Shown: positions 44,701 through 54,437 of the stretch, piece after piece
Layout: every line of letters begins with the position of its first letter
Position numbering within the stretch: position 1 is the stretch's first letter
NCBI RefSeq assembly: GCF_020687825.1
Contig: NZ_JAJEWP010000001.1
Coordinates: 1,644,998 to 1,708,997 of the forward strand
Reading direction: 5' to 3'
Source: Fluctibacter halophilus
GTDB lineage: Bacteria; Pseudomonadota; Gammaproteobacteria; Enterobacterales; Alteromonadaceae
Length of the DNA stretch: 64,000 nt
Position numbers and translations under genes: made by a program
The notes under the pieces: generated by a model
Told to the model about the DNA's origin: nothing
The model's database searches: none
Seen by the model: the letters and a program-made list of their open reading frames with translations, nothing else

Positions 44701-45459
44701 TCAGGGATGTGCCACGGTGTCGTGCACCGGCACCATATCAAAATCCTGCAACAACCCGTTTAACACGCCACTTTGCTGCAAACGCGCAAAGGCTTGTTCC
44801 AGCGCCTTGATGGCGTCGGGGTTAGAATCGCGGTTGACGGCATAAAACAGATCCAGCCTGGCCACCTGCTCCCCCCGTTGCAAGGTAGCAATGTCTTCTG
44901 GGTATTCCCGTTTCAGTCGCTGAACCATGTTTTCCGCCATAAAGCCCTGTTCGGCTCTGCCGCGCACCAGCATACCCAGCGCCTGCTCCGCTTTGGTCAC
45001 GTACACTGCTGAGCGTTCATGCAGCAGCTGCTGCTCAGCCAGACGTTCAATCAAGCCGCCATCGCGCAGGATCACCTGTCGCAACGGCCGCCCCTCAACA
45101 GACGCCGCCTTGGGGCTGTACCAGGCAAACACTTCAATGCCATGAAGCGGACCTATCCAGTGAAAGTCGTTATCCCGCGCCTGGTTCCTGGCGGTAGAAA
45201 ACACCATACTGTTAGGCTGTTCAGTGGCAAACCGGATCGCCCGTGGCCAGGGCAATAATGACAGGGTGTAGGTATGTCCGGCTTCACGCATCATGGCGTC
45301 AATCAATGCCACGGCAAAACCGTCATACCCATCATTGGCAGCATAGCTGTAAGGGGGGAAATGTTCGGTGTAGAGTTTCCAGTGTTGCGCACACGCAGCC
45401 ATGGACCAGCACAGCATGATCGCCACACCCCACACGCGTATTGTCCAACGGCTGAACAA
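44701..45459 (-). CDS. Periplasmic solute-binding protein (amino-acid type)
   Basis: A 252-residue protein whose TTG start at 45459 is preceded by GGGGTG, with an in-frame stop 6 nt upstream. The signal peptide ends near CAQ. The PBP2 fold features are the FPPYSYAANDGYDGFAVALIDAM segment, typical of SBP_bac_3 proteins, the PWPRAIRFATE segment and an Arg/Asp pair later. No transport genes adjoin it. Its stop abuts that of the convergent voltage-sensor-like gene, so neither has room for a separate terminator. The substrate is unknown. Confidence 0.78.
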   Translation of the reverse strand: MFSRWTIRVWGVAIMLCWSMAACAQHWKLYTEHFPPYSYAANDGYDGFAVALIDAMMREAGHTYTLSLLPWPRAIRFATEQPNSMVFSTARNQARDNDFHWIGPLHGIEVFAWYSPKAASVEGRPLRQVILRDGGLIERLAEQQLLHERSAVYVTKAEQALGMLVRGRAEQGFMAENMVQRLKREYPEDIATLQRGEQVARLDLFYAVNRDSNPDAIKALEQAFARLQQSGVLNGLLQDFDMVPVHDTVAHP

Positions 45460-45530
45460 AAACTACACCCCAACAATCATCGGATTGTTAGAGTGTATAC
45501 CAGTTCCTGATCAAAGGACTAATTTAGGCC

Positions 45531-46910
45531 TCAGGCTTTGCGCCAGGTCGTCCCCTGAGGACCATCCTCCAGGACCACGCCCATTGCCGTTAACGCGTCT
45601 CTTGCCTCATCCGCGGCGGCCCAGTCTTTGTTGGCCCGTGCGTTGTTGCGTTTTTCGATTAACGCTTCAACCTGCGCGGCTTCATCGCTGTCGCCCTGTA
45701 AAAACTGTGCGGGGCTTTGCTGAAGCAGGCCCAGCACACAGCCGAGGTACAGCAGAATGCCAGCAAGCCGGGCCGCGGTTTCGGTTTCTTGTGCCTGTTT
45801 GGCACGGTTCAAGTCCCGGGCCAAATCAAACAACACAGAAAACGCTTCCGGCGTGTTGAAATCGTCATCCATCGCGGCATTGAAACGGGTCAGGTACTCC
45901 CCCATGTCACCAAGGGCCACGTCCGCAGGCACAACATCGCGCAGCGCCGTGTATAAGCGCTCTAGCGCAGCACGGGACTGACGGATATTGTCTTCGCTGT
46001 AATTCAGCTGACTACGGTAGTGGGCCGACATCAGGAAGTAACGGATGGTCTCGGCATCGTACACCTTCAACACATCACGCAGGGTGAAGAAGTTGCCCAG
46101 CGATTTGGACATCTTCTCCTGATTGACCTGCACCATTCCGGTGTGCACCCAGTAGTTAACATAGGGCGTGTCAAAGGCACAGCACGACTGCGCCACTTCA
46201 TTTTCATGGTGCGGGAATATCAGATCAGAACCGCCGCCGTGGATGTCAAAGTGAACCCCCAGGTGCTTGCTGTTCATGGCGGAACACTCGATGTGCCAGC
46301 CTGGGCGACCATTGCCCCAGGGAGACTCCCAATAAGGCTCATCCGGCTTGGCAGATTTCCACAGCACAAAATCCAGCGCATCGCGCTTATCCTGAGAGGT
46401 CTCGACCCGGGCGCCAGCATTCAGTTGCTCCAGATCCTGGCGGCTGAGTTTGCCATAGGCGTCATAGGAGCTGACATCAAACAGCACATCACCGCTATCA
46501 GCCTGGTAGGCGTGTCCCTTGTCCATCAGGCGTTGAATCACGTCGATGATCTCCGCCATGTGGGTGGTTACCCGCGGCTCAATGTCAGGCTCGAGCAAGT
46601 TAATCGCGGCAAAATCTTCATGCATCATGGCGATGGTACGCGCGGTCAGCTGATCGGTGGTTTCCCCGTTCTGATTGGCGCGCTGAATGATTTTGTCATC
46701 CACATCGGTGATGTTACGCACATAGTTGACCGCATAACCCCGGTGACGCAGGTAGCGCACCATGGTGTCAAAACTCAGATAGGTACGCGCGTGCCCCATG
46801 TGACAGACGTCATACACCGTGATACCACACACATACAAACCCACTTTGCCTTCTTCAATTGGCGTAAACGGGATTTTGGTGTGTGTCAGGGTGTTGTAGA
46901 TCTGTAACAT
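45531..46910 (-). CDS. cysS: Cysteinyl-tRNA synthetase
   Basis: I start at ATG 46910 ([12 protein letters not shown]), giving 459 residues; the longer open frame upstream has no counterpart in the family. The zinc ligand Cys in YVCGITVYD and the HIGH-type HMGHAR lie in the first 40 residues, the KMSKS motif at ~266. The C-terminal DALR-type domain ends in [18 protein letters not shown] lies upstream. It is divergent from ppiB, the usual gammaproteobacterial arrangement with lpxH beyond. Confidence 0.97.
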   Translation of the reverse strand: MLQIYNTLTHTKIPFTPIEEGKVGLYVCGITVYDVCHMGHARTYLSFDTMVRYLRHRGYAVNYVRNITDVDDKIIQRANQNGETTDQLTARTIAMMHEDFAAINLLEPDIEPRVTTHMAEIIDVIQRLMDKGHAYQADSGDVLFDVSSYDAYGKLSRQDLEQLNAGARVETSQDKRDALDFVLWKSAKPDEPYWESPWGNGRPGWHIECSAMNSKHLGVHFDIHGGGSDLIFPHHENEVAQSCCAFDTPYVNYWVHTGMVQVNQEKMSKSLGNFFTLRDVLKVYDAETIRYFLMSAHYRSQLNYSEDNIRQSRAALERLYTALRDVVPADVALGDMGEYLTRFNAAMDDDFNTPEAFSVLFDLARDLNRAKQAQETETAARLAGILLYLGCVLGLLQQSPAQFLQGDSDEAAQVEALIEKRNNARANKDWAAADEARDALTAMGVVLEDGPQGTTWRKA

Positions 46911-47086
46911 GGTATCTTTTTCCTTAAATGAATACGTCGACTGCACAATGCAGCAGCGTGGGATTCTAGCACTGCCCTGCCGTGACTTAAATATGTCTTC
47001 ACAATTGAGCACGCCACAGGCTGCACAATGGCAGTGGGATCGGTTACACTGCGCCCTTATATTTCTTCGTATCAAGGACACTACCC

Positions 47087-47581
47087 ATGGTTACTCTCAT
47101 TACCAACTACGGTGATATCACCCTGAAGCTGTTTGCCGACAAGGCGCCCAAGACTGTCGAAAACTTTCTGCAGTATGCCCGCGATGGTTTTTACGACAAC
47201 ACCATTTTCCACCGCGTCATTGACGGGTTTATGGTTCAGGGTGGTGGTTTCGCACCGGGTATGGAGCAAAAGCCCACCCGTGATCCGATTGCCAATGAAG
47301 CCAACAACGGCGTGTCCAACGCAACCGGCACCATCGCCATGGCGCGTACCAATGATCCACACTCCGCCACCGCCCAGTTTTTTATCAACGTGAATGACAA
47401 TACCTTCCTGGATTTTCGCAGTGAAAGCATGGATGGCTGGGGCTATTGCGCCTTCGGAGAAGTGACTGACGGGATGGACGTGGTCAACAAGATAAAAGAC
47501 GTACGCACCGGCAGCGCCGGTTTCCATCAGGACGTACCGGTGGAAGACGTGATCATCGAGCGCGTTGAAATCAGCGAATAA
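47087..47581 (+). CDS. ppiB: Cytoplasmic peptidyl-prolyl cis-trans isomerase B
   Basis: A 164-residue single-domain cyclophilin without signal peptide. The active-site residues are visible: [34 protein letters not shown] and [11 protein letters not shown]. It catalyses proline isomerisation during folding. It is divergent from cysS and followed by lpxH. Confidence 0.97.
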   Translation: MVTLITNYGDITLKLFADKAPKTVENFLQYARDGFYDNTIFHRVIDGFMVQGGGFAPGMEQKPTRDPIANEANNGVSNATGTIAMARTNDPHSATAQFFINVNDNTFLDFRSESMDGWGYCAFGEVTDGMDVVNKIKDVRTGSAGFHQDVPVEDVIIERVEISE

Positions 47582-47592
47582 GTCAACCTGAC

Positions 47593-47615
47593 GGGCGCCC
47601 GCCGTGGCGCCCTTT
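47593..47615 (+). terminator. Short terminator-like hairpin between ppiB and lpxH
   Basis: A GGGCGCC / GGCGCCC stem with a 6-nt loop is followed by only four T. It ends 15 nt before the lpxH ATG, so it may partly terminate ppiB transcripts or limit lpxH translation. Confidence 0.6.
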
Positions 47616-47629
47616 TGATGATACCCAGC

Positions 47630-48370
47630 ATGCCATACACACTGTTCATTTCCGATTTGCACCTGAGTTCCGATCGTGAAGACATCACCGCCTGTTTTGA
47701 CGCCTTTGTGCACAGCGACGAAGCCCGTCAGGCAGAAGCGCTGTACATTCTCGGCGATCTGTTTGAATACTGGGTCGGAGATGATGACGACACGCCTTTT
47801 CAGCGCCATATTGCTGCATTGATCAAACGCCTGGCCGACACCATGCCGGTGTACTTTATTCATGGCAATCGCGACTTCATGATTGGCCAGCGCTATGCCC
47901 GCCAAAGCGGCATGACACTGCTGCCGGAGCAACAGGTGATTGATTTGTACGGCACACCGACCCTGATCTGTCATGGTGATGAGTGGTGTACCGATGACGT
48001 TGAGTACCAACAATACCGGGCCCGGATCAGAGACGGTTGGCTATCCAAGGTATTGCGATGCCTGCCATTGTTTGTGCGCCGCTGGCTGGGCAACCGTATT
48101 CGTCAAAAAAGTCTGGCCCGCCAACAACACAATCCGCTGGACATCATGATCATGGACGTCACCCCCGAGGCCGTAGCCACTGATCTGCGCCGTCACCAGG
48201 TAACCCAGACCATCCATGGTCATACCCACCGACCGGCGGTTCACCGTTTCGAGCTGGATGGAAAGCCGGCAGTACGTGTGGTGCTGGGCGATTGGTACGA
48301 ACAAGGCAGTGTGTTGCGGGTCGATAACACCGGATTCGCACTGCAAAGTCGCCCATTTGTCACAAACTGA
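47630..48370 (+). CDS. lpxH: UDP-2,3-diacylglucosamine diphosphatase
   Basis: I start at ATG 47630 (MPYTLFISDLHLS), 246 residues. The calcineurin-type metal motifs are complete: DLHLS, GDLFEYWVGDD, GNRD, HGDEW and HGHTHRP. It removes UMP from UDP-2,3-diacylglucosamine in lipid A synthesis at the inner membrane. No clear ribosome site is seen, and the start lies just after a GC hairpin. Coupling to ppiB mRNA is likely. Confidence 0.96.
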   Translation: MPYTLFISDLHLSSDREDITACFDAFVHSDEARQAEALYILGDLFEYWVGDDDDTPFQRHIAALIKRLADTMPVYFIHGNRDFMIGQRYARQSGMTLLPEQQVIDLYGTPTLICHGDEWCTDDVEYQQYRARIRDGWLSKVLRCLPLFVRRWLGNRIRQKSLARQQHNPLDIMIMDVTPEAVATDLRRHQVTQTIHGHTHRPAVHRFELDGKPAVRVVLGDWYEQGSVLRVDNTGFALQSRPFVTN

Positions 48371-48404
48371 CTGGCTGTTCAGGTATTCTTAGACGCCCGT
48401 CGTT

Positions 48405-48477
48405 CTGTCATCATTCCTCAATAAATCTGACACTTAGCCGCCATCTACACGTCATGGTTCTGTCAGCCCGTGGTCAT
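48405..48477. promoter_or_regulatory. Extended PhoB-box array (seven 11-bp-phased heptamers)
   Basis: Heptamers related to the PhoB half-site CTGTCAT start every 11 bp at 48405 (CTGTCAT), 48416 (CCTCAAT, poor), 48427 (CTGACAC), 48438 (CCGCCAT), 48449 (ACGTCAT), 48460 (CTGTCAG) and 48471 (TGGTCAT). The 11-bp phase is that of Pho boxes. The array ends 77 bp before the start codon of the first alkaline phosphatase. A TACCCT at 48488 could serve as the -10. Induction on phosphate limitation is the expected outcome. Confidence 0.72.
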
Positions 48478-48553
48478 ATTGGCTCTCTACCCTTGAGGCG
48501 ATTTTTTTGTGGCACTGCCACCTTAATCGCGACTCAATCAACGGGAATCCACT

Positions 48554-50134
48554 ATGAAACTACAACGGATGGTCAGCAGCTCATTAGCGCTGGCCGTATC
48601 AACGTCACTTTATGCTGGCGTGTTACCAGAACACCAATCCAATAACGACTGGTACACCGAGGCTCAAACCCACATCGCCGCCAAACTGGACACCAATAAC
48701 CAGTTCAAGGCCAAAAATGTGATCCTTTTCGTCGGCGATGGTATGGGTATCTCCACCCTGACTGCCGCACGTATTTTGCAGGGACAGCAAAATGGCCATA
48801 ACGGTGAGGAGAACCTGCTCAGCTTTGAACAGTTCCCCCATACCGCACTGGTAAAAACCTACAACGTTGATGCGCAGACACCGGACTCTGCCGGCACCAT
48901 GACCGCAATGATGTCAGGCCTGAAAACCGACGTGGGTGTGATTGGCGTTGACGAAGACATTCAACGGGGCAACTGCGCGACCGTAGCCGGCAATGAAGTG
49001 ACCACGGCGTTGGAACTGGCCGAGATCCGTGGTTTGTCGACCGGCATCATTTCAACCGCACGTATTACCCATGCCACACCGGCTGCAACCTATGCAAAGT
49101 CGGCTGACCGCAACTGGGAAGACATCTCCGACATGCCACAGGATGCCGTTGATGGTGGCTGCGTGGACATTGCCGACCAGTTGGTGAACTTCGAAACCTA
49201 CCTTGAGCAGCGCATGCCTGGCGTTGACGTCAATGGCATTGAAGTGGCCTTTGGTGGCGGTCGACGCCATTTTCTGCCCAAAGACGCAGCCTATAACAGT
49301 GCTGATGCCGCGAGCAGCGTTGAAGGGGATCGTACCGATAACCGCGACCTGACCGCAGAGTGGCAGGAACGCTATCCGACCGGCACCTATGTAATGGACC
49401 AGGCAGGTTTTGATGCCATTGACCCAGACACCACCTCCCATGCTTTCGGCCTGTTTAATGAGTCCCATATGCAATACGAAGCCGACCGCGCCAACGATAT
49501 CGCCGGTGAACCCTCGTTGAGCGAAATGACCGAAAAAGCCATCGACATTCTGGATAACAACAATAACGGCTTTTTCCTGATGGTGGAGTCTGGTCGCATC
49601 GACCACGGTCACCATGCCGGCAGCGCCTACGGCGCATTGACTGACACCATCGAGCTGTCTAATGCGGTGGCCAAAGCGGCGGCAATGACCGACCCCAGTG
49701 AGACGCTGATCCTGGTAACCGCTGACCATGGTCACGTGTTCACCATCGCCGGTTACCCCAAGCGCGGCAATCCGATCCTTGGCAAAGTGGTTTCGGTAGG
49801 TAGCGAAGAACCCAGCCTGGCCGCCGACGGTATGCCCTACACCACCCTGGGTTACACCAACGGTCTGGGTTATCGGGATTTGGGCGACGAAACCAATGCC
49901 GATGCCAGCTATGCCGACGCCCCCAACACCGGACGTATGGATTTAAGCGGTGTCGACACCACTACCAGCGGCTATCACCAGGAAGCCTTGGTACCGATGG
50001 GCTCTGAGTCACATTCCGGTGAAGACATTTCACTGCACGCCATGGGCCCCGGTGCTCAGCTGGCACAAGGTGTGGTGGAGCAAAGCACCGTCTACCACCT
50101 GATCAATCAAGCCCTCGGTCTGGTCGAAGAATAA
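48554..50134 (+). CDS. Alkaline phosphatase (exported)
   Basis: A 526-residue enzyme with signal peptide (~1-22). It shows the PhoA-superfamily signature in order: metal Asp in LFVGDGMGIST (~60), the Ser nucleophile in TPDSAGTM (~112), the ESGRIDHGHHAG and TADHGHVF metal motifs (~345 and ~395) and HSGED (~487). It releases phosphate from periplasmic or extracellular phosphomonoesters. A 10-bp gap separates it from a second, paralogous phosphatase, and the PhoB-like array at 48405-48477 lies upstream. Confidence 0.95.
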   Translation: MKLQRMVSSSLALAVSTSLYAGVLPEHQSNNDWYTEAQTHIAAKLDTNNQFKAKNVILFVGDGMGISTLTAARILQGQQNGHNGEENLLSFEQFPHTALVKTYNVDAQTPDSAGTMTAMMSGLKTDVGVIGVDEDIQRGNCATVAGNEVTTALELAEIRGLSTGIISTARITHATPAATYAKSADRNWEDISDMPQDAVDGGCVDIADQLVNFETYLEQRMPGVDVNGIEVAFGGGRRHFLPKDAAYNSADAASSVEGDRTDNRDLTAEWQERYPTGTYVMDQAGFDAIDPDTTSHAFGLFNESHMQYEADRANDIAGEPSLSEMTEKAIDILDNNNNGFFLMVESGRIDHGHHAGSAYGALTDTIELSNAVAKAAAMTDPSETLILVTADHGHVFTIAGYPKRGNPILGKVVSVGSEEPSLAADGMPYTTLGYTNGLGYRDLGDETNADASYADAPNTGRMDLSGVDTTTSGYHQEALVPMGSESHSGEDISLHAMGPGAQLAQGVVEQSTVYHLINQALGLVEE

Positions 50135-50144
50135 GGATAACGTC

Positions 50145-52037
50145 ATGAAACATGCAACATTGAATAAGCTTTTTGTCGGCCTGTCCCTGGCCTTGTCTCT
50201 GACGGCCTGTTCCGGCGACGATGGTGACACAGGTCCTGCGGGTGCCAACGGCAGCCCCGGTACCAACGCACTCATCGACCAAACTGCCCTGGCGGTGGGT
50301 AACGAAAACTGCCCCAACGGTGGTTTGCAAATCGATTCCGGGCTAGATAGCAACGCCGATGGCGTGCTGGGCAGCAGTGAAATCACTGAAACCCAGTACC
50401 TGTGTACTCCAGGGATTACCCAGGTGACCGCCGCGCAAATCCGCAACAACACCAGCAACCCCTGGTACAGCGACGCAGCACAGCAGGTGGAAGCCGCCAA
50501 AGATCGCTGGATGGAGGCCACCCAGGGCGCTACTGCCGCGACAGCACGTGCGGCCACGGCAGCAGCGGCAAAAGCCGCGGCCAGCAAAGGGGCGGCCAAA
50601 AATGTGATCCTGTTCGTGGGTGATGGGATGGGGATTTCCACCGTCACGGCGGCACGCATTCTGGCTGGCCAAATGCAAGGCCTGCAGGGTGAAGAGTATC
50701 AGCTTAGCTTTGAGAAATTCCCTTTCGCCGGTCTGGCCAAAACCTACAACGTTGACGCCCAGACCCCTGACTCCGCCGGTACCATGACCGCGATGATGAG
50801 CGGCGTGAAAACCGACGTCGGGGTGATTGGCGTGGATGCGGACATTGAGCGCGGTGAGTGTAGCACCGTGGCCGGAAATGAACTGGTGACCAGCCTTGAG
50901 CTGGCGGAAATTGCCGGTAAGTCTACCGGTATCATCTCGACTGCACGGATCACCCATGCCACACCGGCAGCGACGTACGCCAAGTCAGCCGATCGCAACT
51001 GGGAAGACATCTCCGACATGCCTCAAGAAGCGATTGACGCCGGCTGTACCGACATCGCGGCTCAACTGGTCAACTTCGAAGCCAACCTTGAAGCGCGCTA
51101 TGACGGTCTGGACGTGGATGGCATTGAAGTGGTGATGGGCGGTGGTCGTCGTCACTTCCTGCCCAAAGACGCCGCGTTCAACAGTAACGATGCCGTCTCC
51201 AGCGTGGAAGGTGATCGCACCGACAACCGGGACCTGACCGCAGAATGGCAGGCAACTTACCCGAATGGCCAGTACGTGTACGACCAGGCCAGCTTCAATG
51301 CGCTGGATCTCGACAACGTAGAACGGGTATTCGGTTTGTTCAACGAGTCGCACATGCAGTATGAAGCGGACCGCGCCAATGATGTGGCTGGCGAGCCATC
51401 ACTGACTGAGATGACCGAAGCCGCAATCAGTGTGCTGGACAACAACGATGAAGGCTTCTTCCTGATGGTGGAATCGGGTCGTATCGACCATGGCCATCAC
51501 GCCGGCAGTGCTTACGGCGCCCTGACAGACACCATCGAGTTTGCCAGTGCGATTGAAAAAGCGGCGCAGATGACCAACAGCGAAGACACCCTGATCATTG
51601 TCACCGCTGACCATGGCCACGTGTTCACCATTGCCGGATACCCCAAGCGGGGCAACCCCATTCTGGGCAAAGTGGTCGGTGTTGGCAGTGATGAGCCCAG
51701 CCTGGCCGCCGACGGTATGCCCTACACCACCCTGGGTTACACCAATGGCCTGGGTTATCGCAATCTGGGGGATGAAACCAATGCCGATGCCAGCTACGCA
51801 GCAGACCCGGTCAGCGGGCGGATGGATTTGACCGGTGTGGACACCACCACCCCTGGCTATCACCAGGAAGCCCTGGTGCCACTGTCCAGCGAAACCCATT
51901 CCGGTGAAGACGTGGGGATTTTTGCCCAGGGACCCGGTTCGTTCATGGTCAATGGCACCAATGAGCAGAACATGCTGTTCCACATCATCAATCACAGCGC
52001 CAACCTGGTCGAAAAGGCCGACGCGGCACTGCAATAA
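50145..52037 (+). CDS. Alkaline phosphatase lipoprotein with collagen-like stalk (paralogue)
   Basis: A 630-residue protein with lipobox LTAC (Cys ~22). A collagen-like Gly-X-Y stretch (GDTGPAGANGSPG) is followed by a small DUF7151-type module (NCPNGGLQIDSGLDSNADG). An Ala-rich coiled segment (~125-150) leads to a complete alkaline phosphatase domain with the same motifs as the upstream gene (LFVGDGMGIST, TPDSAGTM, IDHGHHAG, TADHGHVF, HSGED). The catalytic domains are so similar that this is a tandem duplication, one copy soluble and one lipid-anchored. Both are probably on one PhoB-controlled mRNA. Confidence 0.95.
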   Translation: MKHATLNKLFVGLSLALSLTACSGDDGDTGPAGANGSPGTNALIDQTALAVGNENCPNGGLQIDSGLDSNADGVLGSSEITETQYLCTPGITQVTAAQIRNNTSNPWYSDAAQQVEAAKDRWMEATQGATAATARAATAAAAKAAASKGAAKNVILFVGDGMGISTVTAARILAGQMQGLQGEEYQLSFEKFPFAGLAKTYNVDAQTPDSAGTMTAMMSGVKTDVGVIGVDADIERGECSTVAGNELVTSLELAEIAGKSTGIISTARITHATPAATYAKSADRNWEDISDMPQEAIDAGCTDIAAQLVNFEANLEARYDGLDVDGIEVVMGGGRRHFLPKDAAFNSNDAVSSVEGDRTDNRDLTAEWQATYPNGQYVYDQASFNALDLDNVERVFGLFNESHMQYEADRANDVAGEPSLTEMTEAAISVLDNNDEGFFLMVESGRIDHGHHAGSAYGALTDTIEFASAIEKAAQMTNSEDTLIIVTADHGHVFTIAGYPKRGNPILGKVVGVGSDEPSLAADGMPYTTLGYTNGLGYRNLGDETNADASYAADPVSGRMDLTGVDTTTPGYHQEALVPLSSETHSGEDVGIFAQGPGSFMVNGTNEQNMLFHIINHSANLVEKADAALQ

Positions 52038-52046
52038 CACCGTCAG

Positions 52047-52079
52047 AAAAACAGGCACCGAGATCGGTGCCTGTTTTGT
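52047..52079 (+). terminator. Intrinsic terminator after the phosphatase operon
   Basis: A long stem AACAGGCACCG / CGGTGCCTGTT with a tight loop, followed by TTTTG, lies 10-40 bp behind the second phosphatase. It ends 18 bp before the next start codon. Confidence 0.88.
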
Positions 52080-52096
52080 TGTATCTGGAGAACCCC

Positions 52097-52813
52097 ATGA
52101 AACACTGTGTCATTTTACTGCTCAGCCTGTTGCCGCTCGCCGCCAACGCGCTGTGCCAATCGTCCACATTGATGGCCACCTATGAAATCGAACGTCAGCA
52201 CGGTACCCAACCGCCCACCTTGGATACCCTGGTATTGGTCCGCCATGGCGATAACGTGCTGCATATCCACCCGAATGCGGGGCTCAGTGAAGGCTTCCAC
52301 CGCACCGCCACCGGTGCCATTCAGGTGATCCGTCACTTTGATCAACACCAGCGCAGCATTGAATATGCCCCGAACGAAAAAGTGCACGGACGCCAGGAAG
52401 CGGATTGGTCTTTACGCTACCAATTGATCAGCAATGATTTACTCAATCACTTGCCCGTCAATGAAACCCAGGGGCAAGGCTGTGAACGCCAGCAAATCCG
52501 CCAACGAGTAACCGACAGCGAGCGCACAACGCTGCACTGGCAACCTGAACAGCAACGGATGTCTGCACTGTCGGTGGTACGTGAGAATTATCGTGAACGC
52601 TGGACCCTGAAAGCTGTCAGCACCGATGCGCAGGCCATTCAGCAGGCTTTCGAACAACGGCTGGGCTATCAGACTACCGACTATGCCGATATCGGTGATG
52701 ATCATACCGATCCGTTTTTACTCAGGATGGTTAATCTGGGCTTTATCGAAGCCGGTGCCTCCGGATTTTATAATGCCGATGGCAAGGCGTTGGAAGGGCA
52801 TCACCAGCACTGA
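52097..52813 (+). CDS. Periplasmic protein of unknown function
   Basis: I start at ATG 52097 with GGAG 6 nt upstream. The 238-residue product has a signal peptide (~1-19, ending ANA) and then a beta-rich body with an EYAPNEKVHGRQEADWSLRYQ region. A late acidic stretch (TTDYADIGDDHTD) may bind a metal. I do not recognise the family. It follows the phosphatase terminator and converges on miaE with only 12 bp between them. Confidence 0.65.
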   Translation: MKHCVILLLSLLPLAANALCQSSTLMATYEIERQHGTQPPTLDTLVLVRHGDNVLHIHPNAGLSEGFHRTATGAIQVIRHFDQHQRSIEYAPNEKVHGRQEADWSLRYQLISNDLLNHLPVNETQGQGCERQQIRQRVTDSERTTLHWQPEQQRMSALSVVRENYRERWTLKAVSTDAQAIQQAFEQRLGYQTTDYADIGDDHTDPFLLRMVNLGFIEAGASGFYNADGKALEGHHQH

Positions 52814-52825
52814 TGCTTATAAGGC

Positions 52826-53596
52826 TCAGAGAGTGGTCGGAACGCCGGAATGGAATTTAAAATCGCTGTCCGGCGCACTGATCAATTCAGCTTCAACCTG
52901 GCCAAACAGTGCAACGCGCGCAGTGATGTCCTCACCGGCAATGTCCTGGGCAAGACTGAGGTAGTCCTGATAGTGGCGGGCTTCGGAGCGCAGTAACGAA
53001 ACATAGAAGTCACCCAGGCGTTTGTCCACGTGCGGCGCCAGTGCGGCAAACCGCTCGCAGGAGCGCGCCTCGATGTACGCGCCACAAATGAGCTTATCCA
53101 CCAGGGTCTGGGGTTCATGGGTTTTGACGTGCCGTAACAACCCTTTGGCGTAGCGGCTGGAGGTTATGTTTTGATAGGCAATGCCGTACTCGTGCATGAT
53201 TTCCAGCACCTGATAAAAGTGATGCAGCTCTTCTTTGATCAACAGCACCATCTTATCGATAAGCTCCTGGCTGTATGGCTTGTCTGCTTTGGGGATCATC
53301 GACTTGTTGAGGCGGTTTTTCTCGACCAGTGAACGCCAATCGCCCTCCTGGCGATAAGTGTAGTCTTCGAACGGCTTCAGCCACTGCAGCAATGCCTGCC
53401 CACTGTCTGCATCCACCGCATACTTGCGGATCAGGTACATGGCAGACTGGGCCGCTTTAAGCTCACAAACCAAATGATCAATCAATACCACGGGCAAGCG
53501 ATCGGGCTTTACCGCTTCATCCAGCCACGCCTGCGGTGTGCGGCAGTGAAGAAACTGGTGAATGGGCGCTATCAGAGAATTGATGTGATCGGACAT
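52826..53596 (-). CDS. miaE: tRNA-(ms2io6A)-hydroxylase
   Basis: I start at ATG 53596 (MSDHINSLI), 256 residues; the longer frame has a non-conserved extension. The diiron ligands are in three helices: KEELHHFYQVLE, YIEARSCERFAAL and SEARHYQDYL, with an earlier Glu in CELKAAQ. It hydroxylates ms2i6A37 in tRNAs, an oxygen-dependent step. The family is scattered among gammaproteobacteria and absent from E. coli. Confidence 0.93.
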   Translation of the reverse strand: MSDHINSLIAPIHQFLHCRTPQAWLDEAVKPDRLPVVLIDHLVCELKAAQSAMYLIRKYAVDADSGQALLQWLKPFEDYTYRQEGDWRSLVEKNRLNKSMIPKADKPYSQELIDKMVLLIKEELHHFYQVLEIMHEYGIAYQNITSSRYAKGLLRHVKTHEPQTLVDKLICGAYIEARSCERFAALAPHVDKRLGDFYVSLLRSEARHYQDYLSLAQDIAGEDITARVALFGQVEAELISAPDSDFKFHSGVPTTL

Positions 53597-53822
53597 AAAG
53601 CTGGATTCCGCGCTGGCAATTAATGACTCCGCCGCTTGGGTGTCGGCGTAACGGGGGCGTATTTTGCCATGTTTGTGTGCATTCGCCCAGTGACAGCGCA
53701 AGGGTTAGCGCATCGCGCAATAAAACTGTTGATCTTTTCACCAACCTGCAACACACTGCTTGTTAACGAGTTGTTAACACAGCTCATCGACGTGGTAGTG
53801 AGCCATCCAAGGAGTACGCTTT

Positions 53823-54422
53823 ATGATTCTGAGTCACCTGCTGGGTATCTATACCCATCCCAAAGAAGAATGGCAAAGCATCGATGAAAAACACGAAAGT
53901 TATACCCAGAGCCTGAGTCACATCGCCATCATCGCCCTGATCCCGGCGCTGGTCAGTTATTACGCCAGTGCACATCTGGGCTGGAGCATTGGTGCAGGCG
54001 ACCTGATCAAGCTGTCGTCTGAAACCGCCCTCACCTTGTCAGTAGGCATGTATTTCGGGCTGCTGGCAGGGGTGGTGGCTTTGGCCGTCATGATCCACGA
54101 GCTGGCCAAGATTTTTGACACCCAACCTACCTATACCCAATCACTGGAACTGGCAGCCTACACCGCTACACCGCTGTTCATGGTTGGTTTCGCCGCCTTC
54201 TATCCAGCGCTGTGGTTCGTGATGATGATCGGTTTTGTGGGCCTGAGTTACTCGATTTACCTGCTCTATTCCGGTGTGCCCATTCTGATGCACATTCCTG
54301 AAGACAAAGGCTTTATCTATGCCAGCTCGGTGGTAACCTGTGGCCTGATCCTGCTGGTTATCCTAATGGTCAGTTCTATCATTGTGTGGAGCTGGATTGG
54401 TGAACCGGTATTTGTTCACTAG
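53823..54422 (+). CDS. Yip1-family membrane protein
   Basis: A 199-residue protein with five hydrophobic helices after an N-terminal HPKEEWQSIDEKHES segment, the usual start of bacterial Yip1-domain proteins. AAGGAG precedes the ATG. The function in bacteria is unknown. It is a single gene ending at a strong terminator shared with the convergent peroxiredoxin gene. Confidence 0.85.
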   Translation: MILSHLLGIYTHPKEEWQSIDEKHESYTQSLSHIAIIALIPALVSYYASAHLGWSIGAGDLIKLSSETALTLSVGMYFGLLAGVVALAVMIHELAKIFDTQPTYTQSLELAAYTATPLFMVGFAAFYPALWFVMMIGFVGLSYSIYLLYSGVPILMHIPEDKGFIYASSVVTCGLILLVILMVSSIIVWSWIGEPVFVH

Positions 54423-54437
54423 TACTGTTACGACCAC

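Noticed and set aside
46911-47081. N-terminal extension of cysS up to 47081
   Set aside because: The extra 57 codons overlap the promoter region shared with ppiB and do not resemble any CysS N-terminus; ATG 46910 has a ribosome site.
47081-48013. A 310-codon minus-strand frame over ppiB and lpxH
   Set aside because: Antisense to two housekeeping genes with intact motifs; composition is that of a shadow frame.
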